Notes: generated by a model from the sequence alone, not told the origin. A DNA stretch of 64,000 nt from Diphasiastrum complanatum (GCA_029204225.1 CM055102.1:31926607-31990606), one strand, 5' to 3'. Shown: positions 1 through 10,738, counted from the stretch's first letter. Program-made: numbers and translations.

Positions 1-569
1 TGTAGAGGCCACTTTGGGAAGAGTAGTTTTCTTTAGAAAGAATAATTTTTCAGACATATTGTGCATATTGAAATATAAATAAAGAGCTCAGATTCAAATT
101 GGGTGTGTTGGGAGTGATTTTGGTTGCTGCTTCCATATCATTTCGAGTTTGCCAAAACTTGATCGAACAAGTGGTTTTGTGAAAACCATTTTTTGCTATG
201 AATCTTCCATAAACTAATTTTGCCTTTTAGTTTGAAGCCAGTCATATCAAGATTGATGTTCCCAAAGGGATGTTCACTATCCAACTTCATATTCTATGCG
301 AAGTGGGACGAATTAACAAACACAAAAACTTTATCTCCAAAAGGATTTTAAATTGAACGTGTCAATTTTTCAAGTCCCTTTTAACAAGCTTGATGGCTAC
401 CTCAAGAGAATTTACAAATGGAGCATGCCAATCCAAAACATCTATACCTTTGTTACCTTGACCTTCTACAATCAATATGAGTGAGAGCCATCAAAACTAG
501 TTAAGTTGCAAGTTTCATGCTCAAAATTTATTCACACCACAAAACTGTAAATTTTTTGGTTGTACACCT
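1..569. other. unassigned leader sequence, no gene recognised
   Basis: AT-rich sequence with no convincing coding region. A short stretch on the minus strand (about 480-356) can be read as an uninterrupted peptide of about 40 residues, but it is bounded by stops and I do not recognise it. It could be the decayed internal part of the LTR element whose LTR and primer site lie at 1330-1600. Confidence 0.4.
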
Positions 570-820
570 GATATCGGTACGACGCGCGGGTGCACGACTG
601 CTCAAGATTCTCTTTAGCTCTGGCGCGTCCCTCCGATATTGGTACTGATATGTGATATCGGTATGACGCGGGGATGTATGACTGCTCTTGTTTTTCTTTA
701 CCTCTGGCGCGTTGATCCGATATTGGTACGGATATGCTATATTTGTATGACGTGCGGATGTACGACTGCTCAAGATTTTTCCTACCTCTGGCACGTCGAT
801 CCAGTATTGGTACGGAAAAG
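570..820. repeat. 84-bp tandem repeat, three copies
   Basis: Three diverged copies start near 570, 654 and 738. Each contains the landmarks GATATCGGTA(C/T)GACG, GACTGCTC and a CTCTGGC(G/A)CGT block, then a second GATATTGGTAC-like block. Each unit therefore carries two related copies of a GATATYGGTAYG motif. The period is 84 bp, a multiple of three, so both strands stay open by chance. Nothing suggests a real protein. Confidence 0.75.
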
Positions 821-1340
821 ATTAAAAATAGAGGGAATATTCTAGATTCTCCACTTCGACGCGGCGGCTACGTCGCCTCCTCTTTGCAAAGATTTTAAAA
901 TGTGTGATCGTTCAAAAGACAAAGATCAGTAATGTGAAAAGTATGAAGCCTTCTAACTCTGAATGGTAGTACTAGACACTGTCTAGTGTGATTTGCGGTA
1001 CTCCAAACAGAAAAATGAGAGATTTCTTGGCAAACCTCTCACACAAATAGCACTTTCCACAACAACTAGAAAGTATTGTAAAAATCTCCTCCACTCAACA
1101 AATTTTCAATCTGTCTGATGTTGCCCTGGCCTTTCTGATGCCTCCGGGACTGTGCTTTCGTTTCCCACTGATGATTCTGAGCTCCAACCCTACAAAATAC
1201 ACCAAAGAAGAATTTCTTCCAGCCATTTTTGTCTCTCCAAGCTTTCACCTCCCGTGAAGGACTTTCTCACTTTGTTGCGGAGCCTGTGACAAGCTGTATC
1301 CACTGATCAAGCACGCAAGACTATTGCTGTTGTGATACCA
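821..1340 (-). other. possible leader of a minus-strand LTR element
   Basis: No gene is recognised. On the minus strand this stretch follows a candidate primer-binding site: TGGTATCAC reading down from about 1340, similar to the initiator-Met tRNA site used by copia elements. It would therefore be the untranslated leader of an element whose LTR is 1341-1600. No gag or pol motif is visible in it. Confidence 0.3.
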
Positions 1341-1600
1341 TGTCAAGAATTAGATATGCAACATCAAGCATTCACCATAAGCAATCACCACAAGAAGGCG
1401 GAAGAAGAACACGCACTGTCATTCTATCACACTAGCTCATACAGAATGTAAAATGTACAAATAAACCCTGAACCCTGATAGAGAGAGAAAACCTACGAGT
1501 AGAGTAAAGACTAGCCTACGGCTATTGACAGCTGGTCACAGCTATCAACATTAATGTGCATTGTAAACAATAACAATGAAGTTTATCATTGATTTCTAAC
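1341..1600 (-). mobile_element. candidate short copia-type LTR (about 260 bp)
   Basis: The stretch begins TGTCAAGAAT and ends TTTCTAACA, the TG...CA ends of an LTR. It is flanked on the left (minus-strand downstream) by a TGGTATCA primer-binding sequence directly against the LTR edge. That supports a minus-strand 5' LTR. The right edge abuts copia family D leader sequence at 1601. No second LTR is in the window, so the full element cannot be drawn. Confidence 0.45.
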
Positions 1601-2500
1601 ATAGATCATAGGTTGATCAAGATTTCATGATTATATGTGTTGATTTGCTTGGTATAAGTGCTAGAAGAGAATTTGTGAGATAGTTTCAAATCTTGGTGAT
1701 TTCTTTTGAAAGCATTTGTTGTTGTTCAAAGGAGTGCTTTGTGCATTGAAACAGGTTGAAAGAGAAGATCAAGTCATTGCTACATGACAACCTCAATTGG
1801 AGTCATGTTGGAAGCCAATGATAGGCTTACCTCAAGTAACTATTCATTATGGAAAGTGAGGATGGAGTCACTTCTTGAGATGAATGATGTTTTGGATATT
1901 GTTGTAGGTTTGGAGGAGAGACCAGCAACACAACAAGATCAATTGAGGTATGACAAGAGGGCCAAGAAGGCTCTACACATGATAAAGATGAATGTTACCA
2001 ATGAACTTCTCAAGGAAGTTGGTAAGTGCACATCATCTTTGGAAGCTTGGAATTCATTGAAGAAGCTTTATGAATCCAAGTCTACTTCTAGAGTGTTGAC
2101 TCTAAGAAGGCAAATCTTTTCTTGTTTGCAAAAGAATGAGTCCAAGTACTTTTGTTTTGAGAATGAAAGCATTGAATGATGAGTTAGCTTGCCTAGATGA
2201 GAGCATTAAGGAAGGAGAGCTTATTCAAGTGATTCTTAATGGCTTGTTGGATGCTCATGCTAACATTGTTCAAAGTATTGCTATTCAAAAGACTTTGCCA
2301 AGTTTGACGGATCTTCAAGAGATCTTGATCAATGAAGAATATAGAGGTGGATCTACATCAACACTTCAAGAGGAGGCTAAGTTCACAAAGGGCAAATTCA
2401 AGGGCAAAATAGAAAGTAAATGGTCTAAAGGAAAGATCAAGTGGATGCTTCTTCAAGTGGCAAAAAGAAGGATAGATCAAAGCTCAAGTGCTTCTACACT
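1601..2500 (+). pseudogene. Ty1/copia gag fragment, family D
   Basis: This is the leader and capsid part of a copia Gag of the plant UBN2 type. The reading starts at 1784 (MTTSIGVML), with the family signature SNYSLWKVRMESLL, the basic LRYDKRAKKALHMIKM region and VILNGL near 2245. A frameshift near 2140-2160 splits it. The second half runs through a lysine-rich linker and stops abruptly at about 2500, exactly where the zinc knuckle should begin. It is nearly identical to the minus-strand copy at 30600-31560, including the same frameshift. It is a truncated copy with no protease or polymerase attached and no function expected. Confidence 0.9.
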
Positions 2501-3330
<830 letters not shown>

Positions 3331-3344
3331 AATTTTGTGATTTT

Positions 3345-3985
3345 GCAAGGTTGAGACTAGAATCTAAAAATTTCCATCATTTTAGATTGGTTCATGAGTG
3401 ATAGGATTGAGTCTATAAGCTTTCTGAATTGCTAGAAGACTTTAGGTTCAGATCTCTTAGAGAAACCATAAGAGTTTCTAGTGCTTTTTCACATTCAAAA
3501 ATGGCATCAATGGGTGGTTTTTTGCTTGAAGCTAGTGAAAGACTTACATCCACTAATTATGCTACTTGGATAGTTCGAATGGAATCTTTGCTTGTACTTC
3601 ATGATCTTTATGACATAGTACTTGAGGTGGAAGCAGAACCTCAAGGAGGAGTTGAATTGGCTAAGTACAAAAAGAGATGTAGAGTTGCATTACACTGCAT
3701 AAAAATGAATGTAAGTAATGAACTTTTGAAAGTAATCTCATCTTGTACCACATCCAAAGAGGCATGGGATTCATTAAAAGCCATTTATGGATCCAAGAAC
3801 ACTTCAAGGATACTCATGCTTAGGAATCAAATCCTTCAAAGCATGAAAGGAAGTAGTGAAAGTGCCCAAAATTATGTCTTTAGGATCAAATCTTTGAATA
3901 AAGAGTTGTCTTCTATAGATGATAAAATCAAAGATGATGAATTAGTTCAAATCATTTTGAATGGATTAGGAGACTACCTTCAATA
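3345..3985 (+). pseudogene. Ty1/copia gag fragment, family B
   Basis: Leader plus the first part of a copia Gag; translation starts at 3501 (MASMGGFLL). It shows the UBN2-type Gag landmarks SERLTSTNYATWIVRMESLL, KKRCRVALHCIKMN, TTSKEAWDSLKAIYG and ELVQIILNGLG. Homology to element B (18020-19020, opposite strand) ends abruptly near 3975, after which stops follow. This copy keeps two bases that are missing from element B near 18770, so it preserves the ancestral frame of that region. It is truncated and non-functional. Confidence 0.92.
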
Positions 3986-3989
3986 TTAG

Positions 3990-4277
3990 CCCATTGAAAA
4001 CTTTTAGATTTGAGAGGGTTATGCCAAGGTTTGTAGTATGTTCTAAAAGATGCAAACTTCAAAAGATTAGCCACTTTGAGCTATTTATGCGTACGAACAT
4101 GTAAAGCCATTCTGTGTGTAGAATACATGTAAAACCACATATTCACTATGAAAAATGTGTGAAAGATGCATTAGTATGGGTACAACATTTAGTTAAGTAC
4201 AAATCAATCAAGAAAGGAAGACATTCCACATACATAAAATTTTAAAAAATGAATCTATTATATTTTTATTTAAAAAC
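3990..4277. other. no gene recognised
   Basis: AT-rich sequence after the truncated gag. I see no motif, repeat or coding signal in it. Confidence 0.5.
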
Positions 4278-4604
4278 TCAATAATTCTCAAAAAATTCTT
4301 CCCACGAATCACATCCAAAGCCTTGGGAGCACACCAAGGTATCTATCATCTGTGACGCATCATTAATATCTACAACCAATACTGCCCTATAAACGTATGT
4401 TAGATTTTGTACTAACAAATCCACATTTAATAACATATGGTGTTCTTGTGGAATCAAATATCCGATGTCTTGTAAATCCTTTAAAAACTCTTCATATAGC
4501 TGCAACAACCAAATAATTGTGCAGATGTGTTCGCCATCGCGCAAAACAAACCTCTCCATAAAGTCCCGCACGAACGTTCATCGATTAACAATGACCTTCA
4601 CCAT
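4278..4604 (-). pseudogene. unrecognised exon-like reading frame
   Basis: The minus strand has a good splice-acceptor-like sequence (a T-rich run then TTTTTGCAG at 4607-4605). An ATG follows at once, with one in-frame TGA after eight codons, then about 97 open codons to a TAA. The peptide is acidic to neutral with a CDSWEEFFENY end. It has balanced codon use unlike the surrounding simple repeats. I do not recognise it. It may be a decayed exon or transposon-captured gene piece; it could also be chance. Confidence 0.3.
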
Positions 4605-5104
4605 CTGCAAAAACATACACACTCGTTAATTTAATGCAATTACCTAAAACATAGTCAATAGCAAGTTGGAATGAAGAAGAAAAAAACACAATATTAGTAT
4701 AAGTCTTATGTCAAATCAAATATTGAACTCAATATCCTGACTATATCCAAGAACCTCCTTCTACACAACCTTCTCCTTGTACAAAATTTGACAGATTTTT
4801 CTCTCCAAATCTAACTGTAACTATAACTCTAACTTTACCCTACATCCCAAATGCTAAGTCTAACTCGAATATTAACTCTAACTGTACCTTGCATGTCAAA
4901 ATCATAAACCATAAACATCACTTACTACTACAACACAAACATCTCTTCACAAAACAATGGAGATGAACCAAAATCGACATCGGGGACCCTAAATCCAAAA
5001 TTCACCAACGACTTTCAACTGCCTACATGTGCCACTCCACATCAAGAACAGCTTTGTCTACTAAAACCCGACTCACAAAAATGGTCTCACACATTATTGG
5101 AAAA
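4605..5104. other. no gene recognised
   Basis: AT/CA-rich sequence with a patch at about 4805-4890 of loosely repeated TCTAACT/CTAACTCTAA words. This is degenerate and not a clean telomeric repeat. No coding region is supported. Confidence 0.45.
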
Positions 5105-5615
5105 GGATGCATGCATGGGGAGGAGGGCCATGCATCCTTTTCCCCATACATGCATCCTCCTCCCCAAGTTTTTTAGTTAGAAAAAGTGTATGCATGGGTG
5201 AGGGGAGGAGGATGCATGGTGCACCCATACACATGCGCAAAACTGTACATAAGTTCAAATATATATATATAGACTAGTAAAGAGTGCTTGTCGTTGACGG
5301 GCAATGGAGGCCGATCTTCATAGAAATGCATTTTTATTTCTTTGATAATGAAAGTCTCATTTGTTTAACACCTTTCACCATGAAAGTATGTACATGCACT
5401 TCAAAATACTATGTGTGTTGGTAAAGGATAATTTGAATTTGGAGTGGGCCTCTTAGATGCATGCATGGGGAGGAGGGCCATGCATCCACCACCCCAAGTT
5501 TTTTAGCTAGAAAAAGCTCATGCATGGATGAGGGGAGGAGCATGCATGGTGCACCATACCCATGCGCAAAACTAGTTGTGAGTGCCCGTCATTGACAGAG
5601 GCCAATCTAGGTGGC
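5105..5615 (-). mobile_element. Helitron-like units, minus orientation, head to tail
   Basis: On the minus strand, a unit running 5571 to 5274 ends with a Helitron-type 3' end. That end is a hairpin GCCCGTC-AAC-GACAAGC (5302-5286) a few bases upstream of the terminal CTAG (5277-5274), followed by T. The next unit begins at once with TCTATATATATAT (5273 down) and runs to about 5105, where it is broken. A third, degenerate 3' end precedes the first unit (CTAG at 5575-5572). Units share ATGCATGCATGG(G)GAGGAGG blocks and match the plus-strand unit at 8448-8850. No Rep/helicase gene is present, so they are non-autonomous. Confidence 0.6.
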
Positions 5616-5766
5616 GGTCGATGATTTGGAAGATACCTATGTATATATGACCTCTATGATAAACACAAAAACATCTATGTCAATTATACCACTAACACTT
5701 GAAACTAAAAAACACAACTCTCTCTCGAAATTTCGTGAAAAATACACTCTCAAAAATTTTGCAAAA

Positions 5767-5850
<84 letters not shown>

Positions 5851-6442
5851 ATCGTTACCCACAAGTTTTTACCCATGGGCCAAAAAATGCACAATTACCC
5901 ATGGGCCAAAAAAGGAGGGTGATGGGGTGAGGGGAGTAAAAGAGACAATAAAAAGAGAAAAATAGGGGGGGGGGGGGGGGGGAGGAGGAGATTTGGAACA
6001 CACGTGCATGCACACACACACACGCACACACATGTGAGTAAGTGAGTGAGTGAGTGAGTGTGTGTGTGTGTGCGCGCGCATGCCTATGTGTGTGTGTGTG
6101 CACCTATGTGTGTGTGCGTGTGCGTGTGTTTGTTGTGTGTGTGTGACCCCCGACACAATGAATGTGTGTGTGTGTGCGCGCGCACGTGCACGTGCGCGCA
6201 CACACACACACATCTCCATTAAAAATCTTTTATGGATGAGATATATTGTATGAAGTATAGAGTCTAGAGTCCTTTTTTCTCCTTCTCTCTTTCCCACGGG
6301 CCCCACTTCTCTCTCTCTCTCTCTCTCATGTGCGCGCGCACACAGACACATCTCCATTAAAAATCTTTTATGGATGAGATATATTGTATGAAGTATAGAG
6401 TCTAGAGTCCTTTTTTCTCCTTCTCTCTTTCCCACGGGCCCC

Positions 6443-6497
<55 letters not shown>

Positions 6498-6700
6498 CCC
6501 CCCCCCCCCCACAGGCCGACCAACCACCCATAGAGGGAGAGAGGTCCCTCCATGCCCCTAAAAAAAATGAAGAAGGTTAAAATGTGTGTGTGTGTGTAGA
6601 TATATAAACAAGGGGGTGCCTCCATTCCATTAAAAGTAAATATATCAATATTTACCCCCCCCCCCCCCCCCCCACATGCACACACATACACTTTTTCTTA
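5616..6700. repeat. dense simple-sequence block with a 138-bp tandem duplication
   Basis: Contents in order: (CT)n at about 5771-5829 running into (CA)n to 5850; poly-G at 5965-5982; mixed GT/GA/CGCG repeats at 6010-6210; then a tandem duplication of period 138 bp with copies starting near 6211 and 6349. Each copy carries CATCTCCATTAAAAATC and a CCACGGGCCCCAC block ending in (CT)n. The second copy ends in a longer (CT)n, then poly-C at about 6495-6510. A further poly-C lies at 6654-6673. Apparent open frames here are repeat artefacts. Confidence 0.85.
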
Positions 6701-6889
6701 AATGTAACCTCTCATAAAAAAATATGAATGTGAATCCACTTAAAAATGTGAACCCTCACTCTCCATAAAACACAAAAAGTGAAGGGGCTTTTTGGCTCCC
6801 CATAAATTAAGTTTTCTTTTCTTAAAAAGGAGACAAAAAAAAATTCCCAAAAAAATTCTCCCTTTCCCCTCCCAAAAAAAAAAAAACTA

Positions 6890-7045
6890 AGGCTTTTAAG
6901 GACAGGAGCATATCTTTTTTTAACACTCCCTCGTCCTTTTTTGTCACATGTCAAAACCCACCCACCCATCTCCCTTGAGCACTTAAACCATCGACCTCTT
7001 GCCCAAACAACTTGCTTTTAACCATTAGGGAGCACACCCGCACTC
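6890..7045 (-). mobile_element. possible tRNA-derived SINE remnant
   Basis: Read on the minus strand from 7045, the sequence has an A-box-like TGGTTAAAAGC. About 35 bases later comes GGTCGATGGTTTAAGTGC, a degraded B-box (GGTTCGANNCC). That is the pol III promoter order and spacing of plant SINEs. A T/A-rich tail region follows. No target-site duplication was found, so this is tentative. Confidence 0.3.
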
Positions 7046-7839
7046 CGCTCACCCCATATGTTCTCCCCTTCTCCTGTCAATCCACCTAAAAAAAACATCA
7101 TCGATGAGCAGAACCGCACTAAGATTTATTATATGGCTTTCGTATTTATTTTGAATTACCAAAATTTTACCCATAGATCATGAACAGAAAGTTTTACCCA
7201 AAGTTCTTTTCTCCGTCTAGCATCCATGCTCTATTGAAGAACATATTTGCTAATCCTATCCTTGCAATGACTGTGGGAAATAGCAGAAGTTGAATATCTA
7301 AAACTAGACATTTTTTTATTTATTCAAATTGAAATGAAAATTTGACACGAAGTTTTCCTTTGTTCTTACCTCTAGAGTTCTTCCTTTTTCTTTCTTCCCA
7401 ACTCTATGGTCTTTTATTCTCTTGATGTACAAGTTTGTTTGATCAATATGTCGCATCCTTTCCTCTTGCTCTTGTAGTACCTTGCCAGGAATGGATGTGA
7501 CAATCTACCTCTGAAATCCTAACACATGCGATCTTTTGGTTTTGATCCAACCTCGTTTCTCATTTGAAAGACAAGTTTTTTGCTTTTGGTAACCTTGGTC
7601 GAACTGTTACATCACCTCAAGTATTGTCATCTTTGAGAGCTATAAAATGCATTCATATGATGGAAGGTCGAATCAATGATGTTCATTTTTCGATTGCACA
7701 CTATTTTAGGGCTCACCAAGAACTGGGCATCTTGAATCATTGAGATTAGTGTCTCCGAGAGACTTCAATCTCTTTTTTCATCACTGGTATCTAACTTTAT
7801 CCATACTTGCAACAACCTGCTTGGTGTGCTGATAAAGTC
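7046..7839. other. no gene recognised
   Basis: Ordinary AT-rich sequence with stops in all frames. I see no transposon ends and no long repeat. Confidence 0.5.
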
Positions 7840-8020
7840 GGTCGTTTACTTTTTGGCATTTTCAAGAAGTGGTCCAGTATTGCAACGAGCTCTGTCATGC
7901 ATGTCGTCTGTTCCATCCAGTGCTGCACGTCGAGACGAGCCCGCATCAACAAATCGGGCTCCAAGCACTTCAATATACACATAGAAATGCACATGCACAC
8001 TCATACACACATGCACGCAC
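7840..8020 (+). repeat. diverged copy of the ~356-bp satellite-like unit
   Basis: Contains the landmarks TGGCATTTTCAAGAAGTGGTCC, TGTTCCATCCAGTGCTGCACG and CGGGCTCCAA in the same order as the tandem array at 9640-10738. It is therefore an outlying partial copy of that unit, running into CA-rich repeats. Confidence 0.6.
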
Positions 8021-8345
8021 CATCGGCCACATAAATCACACATGCATATACACACGCACATTTCATACACACACACACACCTCATTGACCACATAAATCA
8101 CACACACCATCAAGCACAAATCCACATACACAGATAACACATGCACTCATGTACATACACACACATACATCGTCCACCCGTCAACATGCACACACCATCG
8201 GCCACATAAATCACACATGCACACACACACGCACATTTCACACACACACACACACACAATTGACCACATAAATCACACACACCATCAAGCACAAATCATA
8301 CACACAAATAACACATGCACTCACGTACACACACATACATCGGCC
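8021..8345. repeat. 175-bp CA-rich tandem duplication
   Basis: Two copies start with CATCGGCCACATAAATCAC at 8021 and 8196. Each contains CACACACC(A)TCAAGCACAAATC and ends in CATGCACTCA(T/C)GTAC and ACACACATACATCG. A partial third copy is at about 10750-10810. It forms the 5' part of the sequence leading into the Helitron-like 3' end at 8447. Confidence 0.75.
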
Positions 8346-8447
8346 ACCGTCAACGACCATCATTCGGCCATCCATCAGCGACCATCGGCCACCCGTCAAC
8401 GACCATCAGCCGTCCATTGCCCGTCAACGATGGGCACTCTTTACTAG
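8340..8447 (+). mobile_element. Helitron-like 3' end (plus orientation)
   Basis: A run of CGACCATCGGCC/CATCAGCC words ends in the hairpin GCCCGTCAACGATGGGC (8419-8435). This is followed after ACTCTTTA by the terminal CTAG at 8444-8447 and a T. A hairpin about 10 bases from a CTRR terminus is the diagnostic 3' structure of Helitrons. The matching 5' TC end of this unit is not identified. Confidence 0.6.
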
Positions 8448-8850
8448 TCTATATATATTTAAACTTATGTACACTTTTGCGCATGTGTATGGGTGCACCC
8501 ATGCATCCTCCTCCCCTCACCCATGCATGAGCTTTTTCTAACCAAAGAACTTGGGGAGGAGGATGCATGTATGGGGAAAATGATGCATGGCCCTCCTCCC
8601 CATGCATCCATCTAAGGGACCCACTCCCAATTCAAATTATCCTTTACCAACACACATAGTTTTTTAAGTGCAGGTACATACTTTCATGGTGAAAGGTGTT
8701 AAACAAATGAGACTTTCATTATCAAAAATTTGAAGAGTGCTCTAAGGATTTTTTAAATTATCAAACTTTCCACTGGAAAGGTTGACATAAAATTGCATTT
8801 CTATAAAGATCGGCCTCCATTGCCCATCAACGACGGACACTCTTTACTAG
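8448..8850 (+). mobile_element. non-autonomous Helitron-like unit (403 bp)
   Basis: Begins TCTATATATATTTAAAC immediately after the CTAG of the preceding unit and ends CACTCTTTACTAG at 8850, followed by T. Its subterminal hairpin is GCCCATCAACGACGGAC (8822-8838). The interior has the ATGCATCC/CTCCTCCCC blocks and the GGTGAAAGGTGTTAAAC segment shared with the minus-oriented units at 5105-5571. The TC start, CTAG end, hairpin and A|T-type target fit a Helitron. An alternative is a dispersed tandem repeat family that only resembles one. Confidence 0.6.
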
Positions 8851-8875
8851 TATACATACATACATACAGATATAG

Positions 8876-8969
<94 letters not shown>

Positions 8970-9086
8970 TTATGTATGTATGTATATATATATATACTAG
9001 TAAAGAGTGCCCGTCGTTGAGCGGACATGTGTCGATGGCGGACGTGCGCACGCGCGGACATGTGTGGCATGCGTGTGTGTGCGTGC

Positions 9087-9154
<68 letters not shown>

Positions 9155-9224
9155 ATGGAGAGTGTGCGTGTGTGTATGGGTGTATTTACGGGGAGGTTGT
9201 AGCTTTAGGTTTCAGGCTTAGGCT

Positions 9225-9304
<80 letters not shown>

Positions 9305-9310
9305 CTACGA
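8851..9310. repeat. (GT)n tracts with a convergent Helitron-like end
   Basis: (GT)n runs lie at about 8886-8967, 9093-9151 and 9228-9300. At 8997-9000 a CTAG on the minus strand, preceded (minus sense) by GACGGGCACTCTTTA, is another copy of the Helitron-like 3' end. Its hairpin is damaged (GCTCAACGACGGGC). It faces the 3' end at 8850 across the first microsatellite. Confidence 0.7.
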
Positions 9311-9639
9311 AGATAAATATATCTAGAGAATTCTGAGAATAACATCTCTGGAACACAATAGCCTACATCCAAACTTATGCGGTCGACTTGAATTATGAAA
9401 ATGTAACTGAGTTTAAATATTGATATAGAAGCAGACTTGCAATGCTACACCTGCACGGGACTGCAGGGTCTAAAAATCTCATGACAACAGTGCTTTTGCA
9501 GGAAATGATAGAAAAAGGGGGTTCTCATGGAAATGTACGATCAAGTAAGACCCCACCATTCAACGTCAACATATGTAGCTTTCTATGATCATTCTCCATG
9601 CCACTGAAACTAGAGATATTAAGATTAGAGAGATAGCAC
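9311..9639. other. no gene recognised
   Basis: Unique-looking AT-rich sequence between the (GT)n tracts and the satellite-like array. No coding or repeat signal is visible. Confidence 0.5.
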
Positions 9640-9895
9640 GCTCATATTCTATTCTCCTTTATTGGAACAACAATCATAATAGCTCAATACTTACAACGAA
9701 ATGTGCATTTGAACCATAAACCCTAGACATAGTGTTGGAATTCTAGGCTTGTCGAGCCAGAAATTGGTCGGATTTTGTAAAAAACGGTCAAAACTTTGGA
9801 CGGGAGGTGTCCACAGGTCTGTGGGCTCAACACGAACGCACAAGACCATTTGCAGCTCAATTTTGATGTCGGTTGTCCAGAAACGCCTTTTTTGT

Positions 9896-9939
<44 letters not shown>

Positions 9940-10738
9940 TGCCACTAAATGGACTACTTTCTAGCATACCCAAGAATTGGTCCAGTGTCAACGAACGGAG
10001 TTCGTTTTGCAGGAAGTCTGTTCCGTCCTATGCTGCACGCCGAGATGAACCTACAGGACTAAACCGGGCTCCAAATAGTTCAGTACTCACATCGAAACGT
10101 GCACCTGAACTAGAAACCCTAAAGGCATTCTTGGGATTCTAGGCCCAATGAGCCAAAAATTGGTCGGATTTAGTAAAAAACACTTAGAACTTTAGACAAG
10201 AGGTGTGAACAGGTTTGTGGGCTCAACACAAATCCACAAACCATTTGTAGCTCAATTTCGACGCCGTTTGTCTGAAAACGCCCTTTCTGTCGGGGGAAAT
10301 GCCATAATGGACTACTTTCCAACATTTCCAAAAATTGGTCCAGTGTCACCAAATAGAGTCTATTTTTTAGACCGTCAGTTCTGTCTCGTGCTGTATGCCG
10401 AGACAAACCCACAAGACTAAACTAGGCTCCAAACGGTTTAGTACTCACAAAGAAACGTGCATGCAAAACAAAGACCTTAAATGTAGTCCTGAGATTCTAG
10501 GCCCGTCGAGCCAAAAATTGGTCGGATTCTAATAAAAAGTGGTCAGAACTTTAGACGTGGGAGGTGTCCACAGGTTCGTGGGCTCGACACGAACCCACAT
10601 GACCATTTGATGTTGTATGCTTGAAAATGCCCTTCGTGCAGGGAGGAACGCCACTAGGGCACAATAAATGGACTAATTTTTGGCATTTTTGAGAATTGAT
10701 CTAGTATCACCGAATGGGCTTCGTCTTGTACAGATATA
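9640..10738 (+). repeat. satellite-like tandem array, unit about 356 bp
   Basis: Copies begin at the shared word TTCTAGG at 9741, 10137 and 10495, with the tail of an earlier copy from about 9640. Each unit contains GAGCCA(A/G)AAATTGGTCGGAT, GAGGTGT(C/G)(C/A)ACAGG, CAACACGAACGCAC-like and ATGGACTACTTTC landmarks. Spacing is 396 bp then 358 bp. The difference is entirely the poly-G expansion in the first copy (9897-9938), where the second copy has five Gs. No protein is encoded. Confidence 0.85.
9897..9938. repeat. 42-bp poly-G tract
   Basis: An uninterrupted run of G within the first full copy of the 356-bp unit, after TTTTTTGTC. The equivalent site in the next copy has only five Gs. Glycine-rich or proline-rich reading frames across it are artefacts. 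Confidence 0.9.

Noticed and set aside
4805-4900. Interstitial telomere repeat
   Set aside because: The CTAACT words are irregular and do not form TTTAGGG/CCCTAAA arrays.
7797-8530. Histidine/threonine-rich open frames and a possible metal-binding protein
   Set aside because: CA-rich tandem repeats explain the composition; frames exist on both strands and are not conserved between repeat copies.
8000-9310. CRISPR-like array
   Set aside because: Repeats are long, tandem and without unique spacers of constant length; the context is plant nuclear transposon DNA.
9691-10142. Poly-proline / poly-glycine proteins
   Set aside because: Produced by the 42-bp poly-G tract within a non-coding tandem repeat.
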